Part shown: positions 1 through 7,531 of the stretch, one piece after another
Position numbering within the stretch: the stretch's first letter is position 1
How the letters are laid out: the number at the start of each line of letters is the position of its first letter
NCBI GenBank assembly: GCA_019239415.1
Contig: JAFAZW010000067.1
Location: 1-63,103 of the forward strand
Length of the DNA stretch: 63,103 bases
DNA from: Alphaproteobacteria bacterium
Lineage (GTDB): Bacteria; Pseudomonadota; Alphaproteobacteria; Sphingomonadales; Sphingomonadaceae
Direction of reading: 5' to 3'
Made by a program: the position numbers and the translations under genes
Notes under the pieces: generated by a model
Databases searched by the model: none
Told to the model about the DNA's origin: nothing
The model's input: only the letters and a program-made list of their open reading frames with translations

Positions 1-1203
1 CGGACGGCCGCGGGTCTTGCCGTCGGCGCCCTGGAAGCCGGTGACGACGTCGATCGGGGGACCCGCCGGTCGCCCGCCGCGGAAGGGCACGAACACCACC
101 TTGTAGCCGGACGGCCGTTGCCGGTTCCAGCTGCCATGCTCCCCGACGAACACGCCGTCCGCAAAGCGCTGGCCCATGGCCGCGGCCGAGAATGCGACGC
201 CGAGCGCGGCGACGTGGGAGCCGAGGCCGTAATCGGGGCGGATCGCGGCGGCGACGAGGCGCGGGTCCTGCGGCTGGGCGCGCGTGTCGACGTGCTGTCC
301 CCAGTAGGAATAAGGCCAGCCGTAGAAGCCGCCGTCCCGCACCGACGTCAGGTAATCGGGCACGAGGTCCGGCCCGATCTCGTCGCGCTCCTGGACGGTC
401 GCCCACAGCTGGCCGGTGCCGGGCTGGATGGCGAGCGCGGTCGGGTTGCGGGTGCCGGTCGCGAAGGCGCGGTGGGCGCCGGTCGCCGCATCGACCTGCC
501 AGATCTGCGCCCGGTCGACCTCGGCGGCTATGCCGCGCTCGGTGATGTTGCTGTTCGAGCCGATGCCGACGAAGAGGAAGCGGCCGTCGGCGCTGGCGGT
601 CAGCGACTTGGTCCAGTGATGGTTGATCACCGACGGCAGGTCGGTCACCTTCACCGGCGGAGCGCTCGCCTTGGTCTGGCCCGGCGCGTAGGCGAAACGC
701 AGCAGCGCGTCCTGGTCGGCGACGTAGAGCTGGCTGCCGACGAGGGCGAGGCCGTATGGGGCGTTGAGCTTGTCGGCGAAGACGATGCGCGTCTCGTAAA
801 CCCCGTCGCCATTCGCGTCGCGCAGCAGGGTGAGGCGGTTGCCGCTCTTCGCCGGACTGGTGCCCTTGGCCTTGATGAAGCCGGCGATGATGTCCTTGGG
901 TCTCAGCGCCGGCTCGCCCCCGCCGCGCCCTTCGGCCACCAGGATGTCGCCGTTGGGCAGCACCAGGGTCTGGCGGCAGATGCCGAAGCCGGTGGCGATG
1001 GCGGTGATCGTATATCCCGCCGGCACCTGCGGCCGCGCGCTGCCCCAGGCGGCGGGGCTGGCGATCTTCATGGTCGGCAGCAGCCCGCGATGCGGCTCGG
1101 GCAATTGCGGGTCGCCGCCATATTGCATCGGATCGGAGCCCGCGCCGCCGCTGCAGCCGCTCGCGAGCGCGCCGAGCGCGACCAAGGGAAGGAGCCGCTT
1201 CAT
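1..1203 (-). CDS. PQQ-dependent sugar dehydrogenase (sorbosone/glucose dehydrogenase family), lipoprotein, 3' end missing
   Basis: The frame is open from an ATG at 1203 to the window edge (401 codons, no stop), so the C-terminus lies outside. It begins with a short lipoprotein signal ending in LASGC (Cys17), which predicts lipidation and a periplasmic location. The body has the repetitive six-blade propeller character of soluble sugar dehydrogenases (LLRDANGDGVYETRIVFAD, LNAPYGLAL, GSNSN, FATGTRNPTALAIQPGTGQLW, VGEHGSWNR). The family oxidises sugars with PQQ, but the substrate cannot be read from sequence. Its start overlaps the stop of the upstream DUF2231 gene by ATGA, so the two are probably co-translated and DUF2231 may be its membrane partner (inference). 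No PQQ synthesis genes are in the window. Confidence 0.88.
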   Translation of the reverse strand, partial: MKRLLPLVALGALASGCSGGAGSDPMQYGGDPQLPEPHRGLLPTMKIASPAAWGSARPQVPAGYTITAIATGFGICRQTLVLPNGDILVAEGRGGGEPALRPKDIIAGFIKAKGTSPAKSGNRLTLLRDANGDGVYETRIVFADKLNAPYGLALVGSQLYVADQDALLRFAYAPGQTKASAPPVKVTDLPSVINHHWTKSLTASADGRFLFVGIGSNSNITERGIAAEVDRAQIWQVDAATGAHRAFATGTRNPTALAIQPGTGQLWATVQERDEIGPDLVPDYLTSVRDGGFYGWPYSYWGQHVDTRAQPQDPRLVAAAIRPDYGLGSHVAALGVAFSAAAMGQRFADGVFVGEHGSWNRQRPSGYKVVFVPFRGGRPAGPPIDVVTGFQGADGKTRGRP

Positions 1204-1628
1204 GTCCGGTTGCCCGTGCGGATGGTGCTGAGGCCGACGGCGGCGGCGAGCAGGGCCACCAGGCTGGTGATCCCCGAGAGGATCGGCGCGGCCGGCATGA
1301 TGGCCCAGGCATCGCGAGCGTGGTGGAGGTTGTCGACCAGGCCCAGGGCGAAGGTGGCCAGCAGGAGCACGAAGCAGAGCAGCACCCACCCCCAACGCGG
1401 CCGGGCGAGGAGGAGGGCGATGAACGCCCACAACAAGGCCAAACCCGTGAACACCATCGCCCCCGCGATCAGCCAGGCGGCGAAATTGGCCCATTGGGGC
1501 TCGGCCGTCCTGCCGTAGGCGAGGTCGCTCAACAGGCCGCCGAGGAACAAAGGTACGTCCGCGGCCAGCAGGAACGCGAACAGCGGGTGGATCGGCCTTG
1601 CCGGTCCGGTCTCGGCACTGGCGGCCAC
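1200..1628 (-). CDS. DUF2231-family integral membrane protein
   Basis: This is a 142-residue protein with about four hydrophobic helices (roughly 13-35, 48-75, 78-100 and 108-130). The first begins with the HPLFAFLLAADVPLF segment typical of DUF2231. It ends in an ATGA overlap with the start of the sugar dehydrogenase. DUF2231 proteins are often encoded next to PQQ or cytochrome-linked dehydrogenases, and a role as membrane anchor or electron acceptor is a reasonable but unproven inference. No haem-binding CxxCH is present, although several His residues (HPLF, LHHA) could serve as ligands. Confidence 0.75.
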   Translation of the reverse strand: MAASAETGPARPIHPLFAFLLAADVPLFLGGLLSDLAYGRTAEPQWANFAAWLIAGAMVFTGLALLWAFIALLLARPRWGWVLLCFVLLLATFALGLVDNLHHARDAWAIMPAAPILSGITSLVALLAAAVGLSTIRTGNRT

Positions 1629-1904
1629 GACGATGGTCCTTCCCGACAGAGGGACGCGATGCGGGAAGGCGGGAGGCCGACCCCGGCGGAGACGAAAGAC
1701 AGGCTCCGCGACAACAGGCGGTGCGCAGGGCCAATGCCGCGCGGGGGCGCTTGTTCCCCCCCGTCGCCCAAGCCACGGCGGCTCGACGGCCGCGGCGCGC
1801 CGCGCCGTTCACGCTCCTCGCGCGCCTGTCCCGCGCCGGGGCAGCGCCGCCGTTAACCCCGTTCACCCATCGACTCGAACGTCGCGGCGAGGGATTCTCC
1901 CGGC

Positions 1905-2831
1905 ATGAAGCGCGCGCTCCTCCTCCTCGCTGTCCTCGCCGGCCCGGCCGCCGCGCAGGATAACGCTCCCTACACGATCCAGGAGACCGGCCAGTCCTTC
2001 GCCTCGCTGCAGCAGGCGGTGCAGGCGATCGGCGGCGGGCGGGGGACGATCGTCGTGGCGCCCGGCCGCTATCGCGACTGTGCGGTGCAGCAGGCCGGGG
2101 ACGTGACCTTCCGTGCCGCCGAGCCGGGCACGGCCGCGTTCGACGGCGGCGCCTGCGAGGGCAAGGCGACGCTCGTGCTGCGCGGCCGCGGCGCCACCGT
2201 CGAGGGCCTCATCTTCGAGAATGTCCGCGTCCCCGACGCCAACGGCGCCGGCATCCGCCTCGAGCACGGCGCGCTGACGGTGCGCGAGACGATGTTCCGC
2301 AATTCCGAGAGCGGCATCCTCTCCGCCAACGACCCCTCGGCGCGCATCCTCGTCGAGCGCTCGACCTTCTCCGGCCTGGGCCGCTGCGACCGCGGCCTCG
2401 CCTGCGCCCATGCGATCTACATCGGCGAATATGGCAGCCTCGCCGTCCATGCGAGCCGCTTCGAGAAGGGCCGCGGCGGCCATTACGTCAAGACCCGCGC
2501 CCGCCGCATCGAGGTCACCGATTCGAGCTTCGACGACAGCGCCGGCCGCCAGACCAACTACATGATCGACCTCTCCGGCGGCGCCACCGGCCTCATCGCC
2601 CGCAACACCTTCGTCCAGGGCCGCGACAAGGAGAATCACAGCGCGATGATCACCGTCGCGCCGGAGGGCACCGTCCACGACGCGAGCGGGCTGACGGTGA
2701 CCGGCAACACCGCCTCGCTCGCCCCCGGCATGGACCAGGGCACCTCCTTCGTCGTCGGCTTCAACGACGCCGCGATCCGCATCGAGGCCAACCGGCTCGG
2801 CCCCGGAATCGAGCGCTTCGAGCGCCGCTGA
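1905..2831 (+). CDS. Secreted right-handed parallel beta-helix repeat protein
   Basis: The 308-residue protein starts with a clear signal peptide (MKRALLLLAVLAGPAAAQ, cleavage near residue 18). The rest shows the periodic pattern of a right-handed beta-helix: successive short strands with Asn, Gly and small residues, as in RYRDCAVQQAGDVTFRAAE, VEGLIFENVRV, GALTVRETMFRNSESGIL, ILVERSTFSGLG, LAVHASRFEKG, RRIEVTDSSFDDS and LIARNTFVQG. Such folds occur in polysaccharide lyases, epimerases and surface proteins, and I see no motif that decides the activity. The ATG follows a GC-rich 276-base spacer with no other recognisable feature. It is a single gene with no operon partner. Confidence 0.75.
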   Translation: MKRALLLLAVLAGPAAAQDNAPYTIQETGQSFASLQQAVQAIGGGRGTIVVAPGRYRDCAVQQAGDVTFRAAEPGTAAFDGGACEGKATLVLRGRGATVEGLIFENVRVPDANGAGIRLEHGALTVRETMFRNSESGILSANDPSARILVERSTFSGLGRCDRGLACAHAIYIGEYGSLAVHASRFEKGRGGHYVKTRARRIEVTDSSFDDSAGRQTNYMIDLSGGATGLIARNTFVQGRDKENHSAMITVAPEGTVHDASGLTVTGNTASLAPGMDQGTSFVVGFNDAAIRIEANRLGPGIERFERR

Positions 2832-2983
2832 CGTCCCCCGCGCCGCCGGCCCGTTTCTTCGCTTCACACCTTCAAAGAAACTCAAACTTCGAGTCGCCCG
2901 GAACATAACCAATACGCGTGAACATGTCAAGAACTATCGCCGCCGTTGCGGCGAGCCCGGCTGCCTCTTAGGGTCGCGCCGCG

Positions 2984-4966
2984 ATGCGCGCGCTCCTCTT
3001 CCTGCTGATGCTCCTCCTCGCCGCCCCGGCGGCGGCACAGCTCGGCGGCGGTGAGCGCCACATCGACGTCCGCCTCGTCGCCGGCGCCGAGGGCACGAAG
3101 GGTGCGCTCGTCCTTGCCATGCACCCGCATCCCGGCTGGCACGGCTATTGGATCAACCCGGGCGATGCGGGCCAGCCGACGGCGGCGACCTGGACGCTGC
3201 CAGAGGGCGCCGCGGCCGGACCGCTCCGCTACCCGGTGCCGGAGCGGCTGCTCATCGGCGGGTTGATGAACTACGTCTTCGCGCACGATTATGCGCTCCT
3301 CGCCGACCTGACGCTGACCAGGCCGCTGCAGCCCGGAGAGACGCTGCCGGTGCGCGCGTCGCTGCGCTACCTCGCCTGCACGGACAAGCTGTGCGTACCC
3401 GAGACCGCGGAGGTGTCCGGCAGCCTCGTCGCCGGCCTGCCGCCCGAAGTCGCGGCGGCGAAGCAGGCGCTGCCGCGTCCGCTCGGCAGCCCCGCCCGCT
3501 TCGGCCGGACCGGCGAGACGCTCCGTCTCGGCATTCCGCTCCCCGCCGCGGTGGCCGTCGCGGATCCCTATTTCTATCCGCTGACCGAGGGCGCGATCGA
3601 CTATGCCGCGCCGCAGCGGGTGAGCCGCAACGGCGACTGGCTCGTCGTCGAGACGAAGGCGGGCGCGAATGCGGCCGCCGCGCTAGAGGGCGTCATCGCC
3701 ATCGGCCGCGGCCAGGGGCTGACCGTCGCCGCGACGCCGGGGCCCGTCCCCGCAGGCGGCGTCCCGGTCGGCGCGCCGGCCCCGGAGGCGGGCTGGCGGG
3801 CCATCCTCGTCGCGCTGGGCGGCGCGTTGCTCGGCGGGCTGCTGCTCAACGTCATGCCCTGCGTCTTCCCGATCCTCAGCCTGAAGGCGCTGAGCCTCGC
3901 CCGGGCGGGCGAAAGCGACCGGGCGGCGCGCATCGAGGCCCTCTCCTACACGGCGGGAGTCGTCCTCGTCTGTCTCGCCCTCGGCGCCGTGCTGCTTGGG
4001 CTGCGCGCCGGGGGCGCGGCGGTCGGCTGGGCGTTCCAGCTGCAGGATCCGCGCGTCGCCCTCTTCTTGCTGCTGCTGATCGGCGGCCTCGCCCTCAACC
4101 TCGCCGGCCTGTTCGAGCTCCCGACGCTCGGCGGCGGGGGCGCGCTCGCCGGGCGGGGGGGTGCCGTGGGCGCCTTCTGGACGGGCGCGCTCGCGGCCTT
4201 CGTCGCCACCCCCTGCACCGGGCCCTTCATGGGCGCCGCCCTCGGCGCCGCGCTCGTCCTCCCGGCGGCGGCGGGGCTGGCGGTGTTCGCGGGTCTCGGC
4301 CTCGGCCTCGCGCTCCCCTTCCTCGCCCTCGGTTTCGTGCCCGCGCTGCGCCGCCGGCTGCCGCGGCCGGGGCCGTGGATGACGATCCTGCGGCGCGTCC
4401 TCGCCGTGCCGATGGCGCTCACCGCCCTCTGGCTCGCCTGGCTGCTCTGGCGCGAAGCCGGGACCGAAGCCCTCGCCGTCGGTGTCGCGGCGCTCCTGCT
4501 CCTCGGCCTCGCCGCCTGGTGGGGCGGCCGCCGCCGAGGCTGGTTCGCGGCCGTTCCGGCGCTTGCCGTCGCCAGCGCCGCACTCCTCCTCGTCCCGGCG
4601 ACCCCCGTCGCTCGCGCCGAGGCCGCCGGGGCCCTTGGCGCCCAGCCCTTCACCGCCGCCCGCCTCGCGCGGCTGCGCGCCGAGGCGCGCCCGGTCTTCC
4701 TCTATTTCACCGCCGACTGGTGCCTCACCTGCAAGGTCAACGAACACGCGGTTCTCGACCGCGCCGAAGTCGCCCAAGCCTTCGGAAAGGCCAAGGTCGC
4801 GGTCCTGGTCGGCGACTGGACGCGCGGCGATCCGGAGATCGGCCGCTTCCTCGAATCCCAGGGCCGCTCCGGCGTGCCGCTTTATCTCTGGTATGCGCCC
4901 GGCAAGCCGCCGCAGGTGCTGCCGCAGCTGCTCACCGTCGGGGGAGTCGCGGCGCTGCCGCGCTGA
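2984..4966 (+). CDS. Protein-disulfide reductase, DsbD/ScsB-like
   Basis: The 660-residue protein has the three-part layout of DsbD. A signal peptide (1-18) is followed by a periplasmic N-terminal domain with Cys132 and Cys137 (ACTDKLCVPE). The membrane domain of about eight helices carries NVMPCVFPILSLK near residue 290 and ATPCTGPFMG near 408, the two transmembrane cysteines. The C-terminal thioredoxin-like domain has the redox motif WCLTC near 578. The family moves electrons from cytoplasmic thioredoxin to periplasmic thiol proteins. Two DsbA-like proteins near 32-33.7 kb are possible partners in the wider pathway. The start was chosen at the ATG that gives the signal peptide. It is a single-gene unit. 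Confidence 0.9.
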   Translation: MRALLFLLMLLLAAPAAAQLGGGERHIDVRLVAGAEGTKGALVLAMHPHPGWHGYWINPGDAGQPTAATWTLPEGAAAGPLRYPVPERLLIGGLMNYVFAHDYALLADLTLTRPLQPGETLPVRASLRYLACTDKLCVPETAEVSGSLVAGLPPEVAAAKQALPRPLGSPARFGRTGETLRLGIPLPAAVAVADPYFYPLTEGAIDYAAPQRVSRNGDWLVVETKAGANAAAALEGVIAIGRGQGLTVAATPGPVPAGGVPVGAPAPEAGWRAILVALGGALLGGLLLNVMPCVFPILSLKALSLARAGESDRAARIEALSYTAGVVLVCLALGAVLLGLRAGGAAVGWAFQLQDPRVALFLLLLIGGLALNLAGLFELPTLGGGGALAGRGGAVGAFWTGALAAFVATPCTGPFMGAALGAALVLPAAAGLAVFAGLGLGLALPFLALGFVPALRRRLPRPGPWMTILRRVLAVPMALTALWLAWLLWREAGTEALAVGVAALLLLGLAAWWGGRRRGWFAAVPALAVASAALLLVPATPVARAEAAGALGAQPFTAARLARLRAEARPVFLYFTADWCLTCKVNEHAVLDRAEVAQAFGKAKVAVLVGDWTRGDPEIGRFLESQGRSGVPLYLWYAPGKPPQVLPQLLTVGGVAALPR

Positions 4967-4970
4967 CCGG

Positions 4971-5156
4971 TCAGCGCGGCGGCAGACGGGACGGACTGCG
5001 GGCCAGCTCGATCATCGTCTCGATGCGGATCAGCCGCTTCTCGTGATCGAGAACGGCCGCCTCCGTCTTTTCGAGGCTCGCCCTCAGCCGCGCGACGTCC
5101 GAGTCGAGCTGGACGATCCGTTTCATCCCGGCCAAAGTGTCGCCGATCCAGCTCAT
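4971..5156 (-). CDS. Small coiled-coil protein of unknown function
   Basis: This gene encodes 61 residues. The ATG at 5156 overlaps the TGA of the ribbon-helix-helix gene by ATGA, which supports both the start and translational coupling. The central part (LDSDVARLRASLEKTEAAVLD and on to about residue 50) is heptad-like and rich in Leu, Glu, Arg and Lys, so a short coiled coil is likely. There is no signal peptide or membrane segment. It may oligomerise with, or modulate, the upstream DNA-binding protein (inference). It lies 4 bases beyond, and convergent with, the dsbD-like gene. Confidence 0.6.
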   Translation of the reverse strand: MSWIGDTLAGMKRIVQLDSDVARLRASLEKTEAAVLDHEKRLIRIETMIELARSPSRLPPR

Positions 5157-5596
5157 TCGTCGGCGCCTTTCGGGACGGCGGTCACGTTCTCCCCCCATGG
5201 CTCCCGCGCCTCGGCGGCACGTGCGAGGACTGGACCCCGCTGTTCGCGGTCGCAGCCGAGCAGAGCCGCCGTCGCCGCCACACCCGCGGGGTCGGCCGCG
5301 ACCTCGCGTCGCACGGCCTCCCGATAGGCGGGTGACGCGAGGCGGGCCAGGTCCTGCGCATGCCTCTCCGAATGCGCAATGGCGGCGGTGAGATTGTCCT
5401 GCATGCGGGCGAGCGCCGCCTCGAATTCCGGGAGCAGCGACTCCATGTCGCCAAGTGCGGCGATGTCGTCGGGATCGAGGAGATCGGCGGCACGGCGGAC
5501 GAACTCGCTCGCGCTGATGCCGAGCGACGCCGCCTTGCGGCCGATCCGCTCTTTCTCGCGCTCGGTAATGAGCAGCGTGAGGCGAGAAGTCTTCAT
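5153..5596 (-). CDS. Ribbon-helix-helix (CopG/MobC-like) DNA-binding protein
   Basis: The protein is 147 residues. Residues 1-40 fit a ribbon-helix-helix fold: a short basic strand (MKTSRLTLLIT) followed by two helices (EREKERIGRKAASLG and SASEFVRRAADLL). This N-terminus resembles plasmid-mobilisation accessory proteins and CopG-type repressors. The remainder is helical and acidic without a known motif. A 16-bp perfect palindrome lies 14 bases upstream of its start codon, suggesting autoregulation. The downstream 61-residue coiled-coil gene overlaps it by 4 bases. The pair has the shape of a toxin-antitoxin or accessory partition unit, but the second product resembles no toxin I know. No relaxase or plasmid gene is nearby. 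Confidence 0.65.
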   Translation of the reverse strand: MKTSRLTLLITEREKERIGRKAASLGISASEFVRRAADLLDPDDIAALGDMESLLPEFEAALARMQDNLTAAIAHSERHAQDLARLASPAYREAVRREVAADPAGVAATAALLGCDREQRGPVLARAAEAREPWGENVTAVPKGADE

Positions 5597-5609
5597 CTGT
5601 ACACATTAT

Positions 5610-5625
5610 CATGTGCATGCACATG
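5610..5625. promoter_or_regulatory. Perfect 16-bp palindrome, candidate operator of the ribbon-helix-helix gene
   Basis: The sequence CATGTGCATGCACATG reads identically on both strands. A related half-site, TGTACACAT, lies at 5598-5606, between the palindrome and the ATG at 5596. The stretch is markedly AT-richer than its surroundings. Ribbon-helix-helix dimers bind short palindromes of this kind, often repeated, so this is a plausible autoregulatory site. Binding is inferred. Confidence 0.5.
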
Positions 5626-5643
5626 TCGGCAAGTAGGGGCGGC

Positions 5644-7332
5644 CTAGCGCGTCCGGTCGCCCTCCGGCCGCGCGGCGACGGGCGTCACCGGCCAGACGCG
5701 CTCCCCGCCCATCCAGGTCTCCAGCACCTTCGTCTCCCGAATCTGCTGGGGCGTCGCGCCGGCGAAGATATCGCGGTCGAGGAACAGGAAGTCGGCATAA
5801 TGGCCCGGCTCGAGGCTGCCCAGTCGGTCCTCGGCGAAGCCGGCATAGGCCGCCGTGCGCGTGAAGGCGACGAGCGCCTGCTCCAGGGTCAGCTTCTGCT
5901 CCGGCTCCCAGCCGCCGGGCGGCTGCCCCTGCGCATCTTCCCGGCTGATCGCGGCTGCCAGCCCCGGAAAAGGATTGGGCGATTCGACCGGATAGTCAGA
6001 GCCGAAGGCGAGCGGCACCCCGTTGGCGAGCATCGTCCGCCAGGCATAGCCACCCCCCAACCGCTCCATCCCCATCCGCGCCTGCGCCATCTTCCAGTCC
6101 GACGTCTCGTGGGTCGGCTGCATCGAGGCGATGGTGCCGTGGCGGGCAAAGCGCGGCAGGTCGGCGGGATCGACGATCTGCGCATGCTCGATGCGCCACC
6201 GCCGGTCGCCCTTGTAGGTGTCGGAAAGCTCCTCGATCGCGCCGAGGATCTGGGCGTTCGCGGCGTCGCCGATGGCGTGGACCGCGACCTGGAAATTGTC
6301 CATCGCCGCCCGGCTCATCAGGTTGCGGATCTCGGCATCGGAGTGGAAGGGGAGGCCGCGCTGGCTCGGCGCGTCCTTGTACGGCTGCTTCAGCCACGCG
6401 CCGCGCGATCCGAGCGCGCCGTCGGCGTAGAGCTTGACGCCGACCATCCGCAGCCGGTCGCCGTACAGCCACGTCGTCGGCCCGGTCCCGGCTACCGCGA
6501 GCGCCGACTCGACGCCGAGCCCGTAGGACATGATTCGGATCCGCAGCCGCCCCGCATCGCCCGAACGACGCATCACCAGCCAGTCCTCCGGGCTCGTCCC
6601 CATGTCGGCGGTGGCGGTGACGCCGTAGCCGAGCAGGATCTGCTGCGCCTTCTCGAACGCCATGTCGCGCACCAGCGGCAGCGGCGGCGGGACGACCTTC
6701 TCGACGAGGCCCTTGGCCGCGTCGACGAGGATGCCGGTGGCCTTGCCCGCCGCCATTTCCACCCGCCCGCCGGAAGGGGAGGGCGTGCGCGCGTCGATCT
6801 TCGCTTCGCGGAGCGCGAGGCTGTTCGCCCAGCCGGCATGGCCGTCGACCCGCTCGAGCCAGACCGGCCGGTCGGCGACCACGGCGTCGATGTCGGCTGC
6901 GGTCGGGAAATGGCCGAGGCCCCAGATTTCCTGGTTCCAGCCCCGTCCCACGATCCAGCGCGGTGTCGGGCTGGCCCGCGCATAGGCCGCGATCTTCGCC
7001 TGCGCCTCGGCGAGGCTCTTCGTGTTCGAAAGGTCGAGCTGGAGCGCCCCGTAGCCCAGCTCCATCACGTGGCCGTGCGCATCGATCAGTCCGGGGATGA
7101 CGGTCCGCCCGCGCCCGTCGAAGCGGAATTTCGGCCGCTCCGCCTTGCGGTCTCCCGGCCGGTAGAGCTGCTGCACCTTGCCGTCGTCGCCGACGAGCAT
7201 CGCGGAGAAGCGGGTGAGACGGCCGCCGTTGTCGATCGTATAGCCGTTGACGTTGTCGACGAGCACGTCCGCGGCGGCCGGTGCGGCGGCGAGCAGGGCG
7301 GCGAAGGCGGCGAGAAGGGTTCGAAGGCGCAT
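5644..7332 (-). CDS. Amidohydrolase, YtcJ-type metal-dependent hydrolase, secreted
   Basis: Starting at the ATG at 7332 gives a 562-residue protein with a signal peptide (MRLRTLLAAFAALLAAAPAAA). The frame stays open further upstream, but only this start gives the export signal. The amidohydrolase beta-barrel begins with VIPGLIDAHGHVMELG (metal ligands His86 and His88). Later metal-site segments include AVHAIGDAAN, IEHAQIVDP and GSDYPVESPNP. The C-terminal GHYADFLFLDRDIF is the usual end of this family. Members act on amides or related bonds in cyclic compounds, and the substrate is unknown. The coding start is separated from the next gene by an inverted repeat (7409-7493). Confidence 0.88.
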   Translation of the reverse strand: MRLRTLLAAFAALLAAAPAAADVLVDNVNGYTIDNGGRLTRFSAMLVGDDGKVQQLYRPGDRKAERPKFRFDGRGRTVIPGLIDAHGHVMELGYGALQLDLSNTKSLAEAQAKIAAYARASPTPRWIVGRGWNQEIWGLGHFPTAADIDAVVADRPVWLERVDGHAGWANSLALREAKIDARTPSPSGGRVEMAAGKATGILVDAAKGLVEKVVPPPLPLVRDMAFEKAQQILLGYGVTATADMGTSPEDWLVMRRSGDAGRLRIRIMSYGLGVESALAVAGTGPTTWLYGDRLRMVGVKLYADGALGSRGAWLKQPYKDAPSQRGLPFHSDAEIRNLMSRAAMDNFQVAVHAIGDAANAQILGAIEELSDTYKGDRRWRIEHAQIVDPADLPRFARHGTIASMQPTHETSDWKMAQARMGMERLGGGYAWRTMLANGVPLAFGSDYPVESPNPFPGLAAAISREDAQGQPPGGWEPEQKLTLEQALVAFTRTAAYAGFAEDRLGSLEPGHYADFLFLDRDIFAGATPQQIRETKVLETWMGGERVWPVTPVAARPEGDRTR

Positions 7333-7408
7333 GCCGCGGCGATAAGGCTTGTTTCGCCGCGAGGCCAGATGGCGAGGAAGCGACTTGATCATCCTCGAGA
7401 TCCACCTC

Positions 7409-7493
7409 CGTTCGGGCTGAGCTTGTCGAAGCCCTGCCCTTCTGCCTCTCTGGACGAACCAAGCCAGGGCTTCGACAGGCTCAGCCCGAACGG
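7409..7493. repeat. Inverted repeat element, family A, copy 1
   Basis: Two 29-base arms (7409-7437 and 7465-7493) are inverted copies with one mismatch and enclose 27 bases. The core of the arm is TTCGGGCTGAGCTTGTCGAA. A second copy lies at 52117-52204. It sits between the divergent starts of the amidohydrolase and threonine ammonia-lyase genes. I recognise this kind of sequence as a dispersed intergenic repeat in sphingomonads. The folded RNA or cruciform would be very stable, but no function is shown. Confidence 0.85.
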
Positions 7494-7531
7494 GCTTGGG
7501 GGTTCCCCCTCGAGCGTGATAACCGCGCGCC

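Noticed and set aside
118-1518. 466-codon plus-strand frame at the left end
   Set aside because: It lies antisense to the sugar dehydrogenase, which reads as a clear protein on the minus strand and has no stop only because it runs off the window.
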